From Halobacteriovorax sp. GB3 (GTDB lineage Bacteria > Bdellovibrionota > Bacteriovoracia > Bacteriovoracales > Bacteriovoracaceae), in assembly GCF_028649655.1 (NCBI RefSeq), contig NZ_JAQSLN010000002.1, forward strand, positions 248,001 through 312,000: a stretch of 64,000 nucleotides of DNA. Reading direction: 5' to 3'. The notes beneath the pieces are model-generated. The model saw nothing but the letters and a program-made list of their open reading frames with translations, was not told the DNA's origin and did not search any database. Shown piece after piece: positions 63,956 through 64,000 of this stretch (position 1 is the stretch's first letter; each line of letters opens with the position of its first letter). The position numbers and the translations under genes are program-made.

Positions 63956-64000
63956 ATGCCATCAATTGGAAAACCTAATCAAGGTAAAAACGACTTCGCA
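63956..64000 (+). CDS. Start of a further flagellar gene, probably flgD
   Basis: An open frame begins at ATG 63956, four bases after the fliK stop, and runs off the right edge (MPSIGKPNQGKNDFA). Flagellar operons commonly have flgD (hook cap) after fliK, which is the basis for the guess; 15 residues are too few to show it directly. Confidence 0.5.
   Translation, partial: MPSIGKPNQGKNDFA

Overview
The window is about 38 to 40 % GC by eye and reads as chromosomal DNA of a Gram-negative, flagellated bacterium. It encodes Lgt, an LptF/G-type permease, Mpl (a diaminopimelate-specific recycling ligase), outer-membrane beta-barrels and several lipoproteins. The low GC, the many secreted proteins of unknown function, the wall-active enzymes and the flagellar gene order suggest a Bacteriovorax/Halobacteriovorax-like member of the Bdellovibrionota (predatory bacteria). 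That placement is inference from gene content; no rRNA lies in the window. I saw no tRNA, rRNA, CRISPR array, insertion sequence or prophage, and no gap over 300 bases without a gene.

Layout. 1-6.5 kb: recQ faces a ribosome-linked minus-strand cluster (rplU, rpmA, obg, rsfS, rlmH), followed by an unknown gene and lgt. 6.5-13.2 kb: a secreted protein, an MltD-like lytic transglycosylase with LysM repeats, an unknown protein, two tandem paralogous outer-membrane proteins and rnk. 13.2-19.8 kb: trmL, pepA, an LptF/G permease, a RodZ-like protein, a TPR lipoprotein and a RumA-type methyltransferase. 19.9-26.2 kb: a K+ uptake operon (trkH, trkA, plus a HAMP-PAS membrane protein with no output domain), then lepA and an unknown partner. 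26.2-34.6 kb: a secreted protein, a flippase-like membrane protein divergent from UDP-sugar dehydrogenase, a nitrilase, nfuA, rsmE, and a compact Ski2-like helicase overlapping a RecO-like gene. 34.7-49.6 kb: a 1100-residue secreted protein, an MsbA-like exporter, glycyl-tRNA synthetase, PPDK, a serine hydrolase, mpl, a SleB-like wall hydrolase and metK. 49.8-64 kb: an NtrC-type response regulator, a large secreted repeat protein, a regulator with a degenerate sigma54-type ATPase domain, and the flagellar operon flgB-flgC-fliE-fliF-fliG-fliH-fliI-fliJ-motE-fliK-flgD (flgD cut by the window end).

Two themes link the genes. One is envelope and peptidoglycan work: Lgt, MltD, LptF/G, RodZ, MsbA, Mpl, the SleB-like enzyme and the OMPs. 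The other is assembly of the flagellar basal body and export apparatus, with two enhancer-binding-protein relatives upstream. Genes are tightly packed; several tail-to-tail pairs share stop-codon bases and many same-strand pairs overlap or abut. The most unusual signals are: overlapping alternative hairpins in front of metK; a long hairpin that buries the start codon of the MsbA-like gene; the degenerate sigma54-type regulator heading the flagellar operon; the helicase/RecO overlap; the SleB-like hydrolase overlapping mpl; and the output-less HAMP-PAS protein in the K+ uptake operon.
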